Shown here one piece after another: positions 59,159-64,000 of a DNA stretch of 64,000 nucleotides. Positions within the stretch are counted from its first letter, which is position 1, and every line of letters begins with the position of its first letter. Source of the DNA: Mallotus nudiflorus (taxonomy: Eukaryota; Streptophyta; Magnoliopsida; Malpighiales; Euphorbiaceae); contig CANTUR010000125.1 in NCBI GenBank assembly GCA_947683625.1, positions 992,001 to 1,056,000 of the forward strand, given 5' to 3'. The position numbers were made by a program, and so were the translations under genes. The notes beneath the pieces were generated by a model. The model was not told the DNA's origin. It was given only the letters and a program-made list of their open reading frames with translations, and did not search any database.

Positions 59159-62100
59159 TGACAGGAAAGAATCCGGTAATTTAATTTCTTTGATGTTGTT
59201 TATTATTAGTACTACTATTATTTTAATTTTAACCACGATAAGTTTAAACTTGTGTAGACAACACAATGGTTGGCAGGCTACACAAAGGACAGCTTTATTA
59301 TGAAATTGCAAATTCCAAGGAATATTTGGTGTTATGAGGTATAATTTTTCTTTATACAAGATGTTCTTTACAGACATTTTGAATTATTGCTCTCTACTGC
59401 CGCTGCAGCTGATGAAGTAATGTTGGTTCTGGGGCTTGATGAGTGTTGAGACGAGAGAAACATGGATAGACAAATGTACATTTCTTGGACATTACGAGGA
59501 ACATGTTGCAGCAAATGGAATGGTTATTCTTGCAATGTGTGCCTTTCATGTTAATGTTTCTTCTGCTAAATATAAGAGCAACACTGGAATTTGGCAGGGT
59601 TTTTTAGTATGATACCACCATGTCAAGCTGTAGGAGATGCCATAGCTCAACTCATGTTTGGAGACTACCTTTCTGCAGGTGTCAACAATCAATCTGATGT
59701 TATTGTTTACCCAAATATATATATATGTATACACACACAGATTCTCTTTTTAATTGAACTCCAAATGGGGAGTGACTTTTCAGCACTGGAGAGTGGAGAA
59801 GACTTCAACATCAAAGAGCTTATGGTGAGAATGTAAATTCACCTAATCTGTTCTTTTGTTCAACCGGAGCAGCACAGAGCCATTCTACACAGGTATGTCT
59901 AACTGATAGCATCCAACGCGTTGTTTTTGGAGCTGATTCCACATCACCTATTGCTCCAGCATCTGGTTCCATTATAGCTTCATGGAGGATAATGGTTATG
60001 TCTATACATTCCATACTCTTCTGCATTTCTTACCACCAGTTTCCAACTTTCATATTGCTGATCAACTAGCTAAACAAGGAGTGCCAAGGAATTCATATTT
60101 CATTGCTCACTGCTAACTCAGCCATTGACACTTTCAGAGCAGCTTGCTTCTCTAAGGATACTGGAGCCTCATATTGATCAGTTCTGTTTGTTGCTTTTAA
60201 CTAGTAGGTTTTTTTTTTTTTTTTTTTTAAATCAGTTTGTATTGTGCATCAGTACCTAAAAAAATAGGGAGTTGAATAGCTGCAAAATCAATATAAGTGT
60301 TACAGTTTCTTCTTCGGTAACACTTGATGACAACTGACAACAGATTAGTATAGTAACACAATTATCATCATCACCAACATGGCCAAGTCTAATTTTCTAT
60401 GTCTAACCGCATGCACAAGCACAAAGGACGTCTCATGAATTAATTTAGATTGCCGTTTTCTAAATTTCATACAAAGTTTTCTACTAAATGACACCAAAAA
60501 AATAACACAAGAAATTAAGACGTTAATTTTTCAAGAGGTAAAAAATGGCATGTTCTCTATAAAATTTTTAAAGTTACAATACAAAAATTTTAACATAATT
60601 TTTTTTAATTATGTGAAAACTAGACGTATGCCCATGCAATGCATATTCTAAGTCTTCACTTGTAAGCAATACAGGCCTTAGGGAGTTTTGCTGCATTGTA
60701 TGACATGTTCCCTTAGAGAGTTTTGCTGCTTTGTATGGCATGTTCTCACTTCACCTTGTAAATGCTATTGCTCTAGCTGCTTTGTTTACTGTGCTGATCT
60801 AAGTAAAGGTTTCTTACAAACAAACGATTTCATTTTTCAACGTCAGATTGTAGAAAATTCAGAGAATTAAATAGTTCTGTTCTTTATAATGATTGCAACA
60901 GAGACATTCAAATTCAACATCCGATTGCATCTATTAGACCAAACAAAACTGCATTTTTACCAACCTGCCAGCAGCCAGGCCGAAGCACTAGACTGCAAAT
61001 GCATTATCAAAAAATTATTGGCATTATTGCAAAGTCATTTGTAAACTTCCAAGGGTTAAGCAAGGTCATCTAAACTGACACTTACAATATAGCAAATACT
61101 TTGCATTTTATTATATTGCTCACAAATAATTAAACCCAGTATCACGAGCATGCCTGATTCTGAAGAATTATAATTGAGTAATAATGATCAATAGAATCTA
61201 CGATATAGATAGGTGGATTATTCTCAGGACAAGCTGTAGGACCTAGGAGCCATTCTTACCATTGTCAATGCAAGAGTTCAACAAAATTCACAAATACTTG
61301 ACTGAACCCTAATGATTATGAACCCATGAATTACTATCTTGAAAACCCAAGAACAAATTGAGTTTGAAAACCCAAGAATCGCTTAAATCAGATTGCAAGG
61401 TTTGGTTGATCAAGATTAGAACCTAAAGAAAACTAAGTTCTTTAGACCCTAACCCTTAACACGCCACAAGGATAGATCAATTCCTTGATAAGTGGTTTAT
61501 GCATTCAACAAGAATTCAAGAATTCAAGCAAGTATGTAAAAGGACTAATTTTCATTCAATTTCCAATCTGTCTAAAACACACTATAAGGAGGGTTTTTAT
61601 AACATCCTAACATCAGAAACCCTTAAGAAATTGGTTTTAGAGATGGATAAGAAATTTAAGAGTTAAGAAAATATTAGGTTTGTACTTCTCAAATTGTATC
61701 TTGGCTTTGAAATATTCTGAGAAATTTGCTGAAATTTGTGACATAAAAACATTTTCAAAGAAATAAAAAAGTCTAATGTCTCTAAAATAACGATAGTCAT
61801 GTCAGATCATATAAAAATCACAGGTTTGTTGCTCAGTCTGCAATAGGATTGATGAAAGAAGGACGAAAAGAAATCAGATTGAATTACTGAACAAAAAAAT
61901 CAGCTGAATTCTTAAACATTGAATGATAGCTTGATCATTGATACATGATCTTCATTTCATGATTAAATGTGGTTTTGTATAAAAATGGCCGTCTTTGAGT
62001 GATTAGAAGTTTGAATGATTTGCTTGCCTTCAGCTCTCGGGGAGGCATCCCCTTCTTTGCCTCGTAGACCTCACAGATTGGTTCTTTACAAGAGAAGGGC

Positions 62101-62279
62101 CCTCGAGTGTGAGGGGTATTATTCTGCCTCACCAAGCTCAAGTCCTCTTGTCTCTTACTATATGTTTTTAGTATCCTTCGATTATGCATGTACATCTATG
62201 AATGTATTCTGTGACATATGTAACTTATGACTGATTACCCTGTTATGACATCATGAAAAGTTTAATCTTTTCCTTGCAG
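59159..62279. other. NLR 3' flank and spacer with retroelement scraps
   Basis: Mostly unassigned. Near 60030-60110, text such as FHIADQLAKQGVPRNSYF resembles the end of a LINE-type RNase H domain, but it is too short to call. Near 60670-60760 an imperfect direct repeat occurs (GAGTTTTGCTGC(A/T)TTGTATG twice). A TA/CA microsatellite lies at 59715-59737 and a poly-T run at 60210-60229. No gene is supported. The part before 62280 should hold the first exon of the NPH3-like gene if it were complete, but I cannot find it. Confidence 0.45.
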
Positions 62280-63719
62280 ATTTGTGGTTGATGATTTGGC
62301 AACTGACTTCATCATTAATGTTGGGGATGTAAAGTTCTATCTTCATAAGGTACTCTTAACCTTGTCGAACCATCAAACATTTTAAGCTTAGGACTAGTGG
62401 ATCTTTAACGTCACTGACATGGTCATTTTCTGCAGTAACCAAAATGTATAGTATTTTTGGCATTTAGCATTTGATTAGCAAAAAGTTGTTTGTCATTGTA
62501 CTTCAATCATTTTCGCAGCAGTGGCATAAATAATACATGCAACTGGGCTATGTTGTGAAATCTGTGTGATACTAATGAACAATATTGTATGCAGTTTCCT
62601 CCTGTCAAAAAGTGCTCGATTGCAGAAGTCAGCTACAACTGCCTCTGGAGATAACAGTGATGAAGTTGACATTTCTAACATTCCTGGTGGGCCTGCTCCC
62701 TTTGAGATATGTGCCAAATTTTGTTATGGCATGATTGTGACACTCAATGCTTATAATATTGTTGCTGCCCGTCAGCAGAGTATCTTTGAATTCATGAAAG
62801 AGTTGAAAAAGTGAACCTCATCTACAAAATAGATGTTTTCCTTAGCTCTAGCATTTTCCGCAGCTGGAAGGACTCGATCATTGTTCTTCAGACCAAAAAG
62901 TCGCTGTTGCCATTATGCGATGAACTGAAGGAAACGAGTAATTGTGTTGAGGCAGTGGCTACCGAGGCTTGTGTTGATATTTCAAGAGTTGACTGGTCCT
63001 ATAGCTATAACCTGAAAAAACTGCCAGAGGAAAATGGGAGTGATCCAAATGCAAATGGTATAAGAAACCGGTCCGTTCCAAAGGACTGGTGGGATGAGGA
63101 TTTATGTGATCTTGATATTGATTTATTCAAGCGTGTTATCTTGGCGATTAAATCCAAGGCTATACTTTCTGCTGATGTGGTTGGAGAAGCATTGAAAGCT
63201 TATGCTTATAGAAGATTGCAAGGTTTAAGTAAGGGTATGGTCCAGTGTGGAGAAGCAGTAAAGTACAGATCAACAGTTGATAAAATTGTGTGGCAATTGC
63301 CTGCTGAGAGAGGAAGTGTTTCTTGTAGTTTTTTACTGAAACTATTAAAAGCAGCCATATATGTAGACCTGGAGGACATCACTAAGGGACAGCTGACTAA
63401 AAGATTCGGAGAACAACTTGAGGAGGCTTCAGTCCATGACCTTTTGATACGAACAGCAGAAGGAGAGAGTATGATGTATGATGTTGATACAGTGAAGAAA
63501 ATAGCAGAAGAGTTTCTGATGCAAGATCAGAATGCTGAGTATGTTTCATCGGAAGATGTTGATGAGATAAAGGAGATAAGAAGACCATGGATTTTGTCAG
63601 ATGCTTCCAAGCTCATGGTAGCAAAACTGTTGGAGATGGTGAGATGTTGCAGAGATATTTTCTGCTTTAAGATAAAAGGAGTGGAAATCCTGATTTTGGG
63701 GAAAGGAAGTATGGGGTGA
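62280..63719 (+). pseudogene. NPH3/RPT2-family (BTB-NPH3) pseudogene
   Basis: NPH3/RPT2-like proteins are plant BTB-domain adaptors for CUL3 ubiquitin ligases in phototropin and auxin signalling. Exon 62280-62349 (FVVDDLATDFIINVGDVKFY, then LHK) is the start of the BTB domain, bounded by CAG and GT. A second exon begins at 62595 (FLLSKSARLQKSA, DISNIPGGPAPFEICAKFCY). Text of the NPH3 domain follows (WSYSYNLKKLPEENG, PKDWWDEDLCDLDIDLFKR, AYAYRRLQGLSKGMVQCGEA, PAERGSVSCSFLLKLLKAA, EGESMMYDVDTVKKIAEEF). Defects: a 2-bp loss at the second exon start, a loss near 62774 (AARQQS where AARCAAEYLE is expected), and replacement of the C-terminal end after LMVAKL by unrelated residues. The first exon is not visible. 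Non-functional, or badly damaged. Confidence 0.88.
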
Positions 63720-64000
63720 CATAATGTTTGGTGAATATTTGTTATTGGAAAAGAGACTACCTTTGTGTATAAATATAGACTGCTTGCTGTAATATGAGAT
63801 AAGAAAAAAAAACGAGAGTGTGTGGGGAGAGTTAAGAAAATGAAGAAAAAGAAAAAAAAAATGCTTTACGTTCTTGTATATAGCAGAAACCTTAGTTTTC
63901 TGCAGTTCATAAATTTTCAATAGCTTTTTTCAATCTCTCCTCTGCATTGCATTGCTTTTGTTATGTTCATGTTTGTGTCATACATTTTTCTTTTGAATAT
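63720..64000. other. 3' flank of the NPH3-like pseudogene
   Basis: AT-rich with A-rich tracts. No gene recognised before the window ends. Confidence 0.5.

Noticed and set aside
59591..60026. Open frames after the NLR with exon-like CAG and GT borders
   Set aside because: No recognisable domain in any frame; possible exon signals alone are not enough to call a gene.
1..64000. A novel multi-gene system (operon-like cluster or biosynthetic gene cluster)
   Set aside because: Only one intact gene is visible. The neighbours are unrelated families (UGT, NLR, NPH3) and retroelements; nothing links them functionally.

Overview
This window is nuclear DNA from a flowering plant, almost certainly a eudicot. 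It is AT-rich, contains a family-1 glycosyltransferase (UGT) cluster, CC-NBS-LRR (NLR) disease-resistance gene copies, an NPH3/RPT2-type gene remnant and many decayed LTR retrotransposons. I cannot place the species from sequence alone. Only one protein-coding gene reads through intact: the UGT73-type gene at 19770-21197. Nearly everything else is a pseudogene or a retroelement remnant.

Layout. 1-2044 is the 3' part of a Ty1/copia element with its LTR, inserted in a reverse-strand UGT fragment (2045-2597). 2598-9440 is a second, reverse-strand copia element, split by a 3.4-kb solo LTR of a Ty3/gypsy chromovirus (4231-7616, TATAC target duplication). 9441-22062 is the UGT cluster: a C-terminal scrap (9441-9964), a nearly full-length pseudogene (12909-14362), two copies of a fold-back chimeric scrap (15615-15920 and 21661-22062), a 3'-end scrap (16050-16139) and the intact gene. 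The DNA downstream of the 16-kb scrap (to about 19260) and downstream of the intact gene (to about 29450) are copies of each other. The second copy has since received a complete copia element (23139-28492, AGTGT duplication) and a SINE-like element with a 16-bp target duplication (28674-28895).

29460-44350 is a retrotransposon nest: a pair of unassigned LTR-like repeats, a truncated chromovirus with pol and 3' LTR on the reverse strand, and a Tat-like gypsy remnant on the forward strand that hosts two long chromovirus LTRs in opposite orientation (36580-40019 and 40488-43704).

44720-59158 holds a duplicated CC-NBS-LRR locus. Copy 1 (45759-51795) is split by a complete but decayed 5.5-kb Ty3/gypsy element (46164-51668, TAAGA duplication) and keeps little beyond the CC domain. 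Copy 2 (56429-59158) has full length, but it has two in-frame stops and lacks the GLPLA segment. Its upstream DNA exists in three copies, one of them mixed with a duplicated RNase H-like fragment. 62280-63719 is a frameshifted, truncated NPH3/RPT2-family pseudogene.

How the parts relate: tandem and segmental duplication made extra UGT and NLR copies, and retroelement insertion and point decay then removed most of them. I see no operon-like or defence-island-like novel system. The most unusual structures are the twice-copied fold-back UGT chimera, the large inverted pair of chromovirus LTRs, and the NLR copy missing its GLPLA segment.
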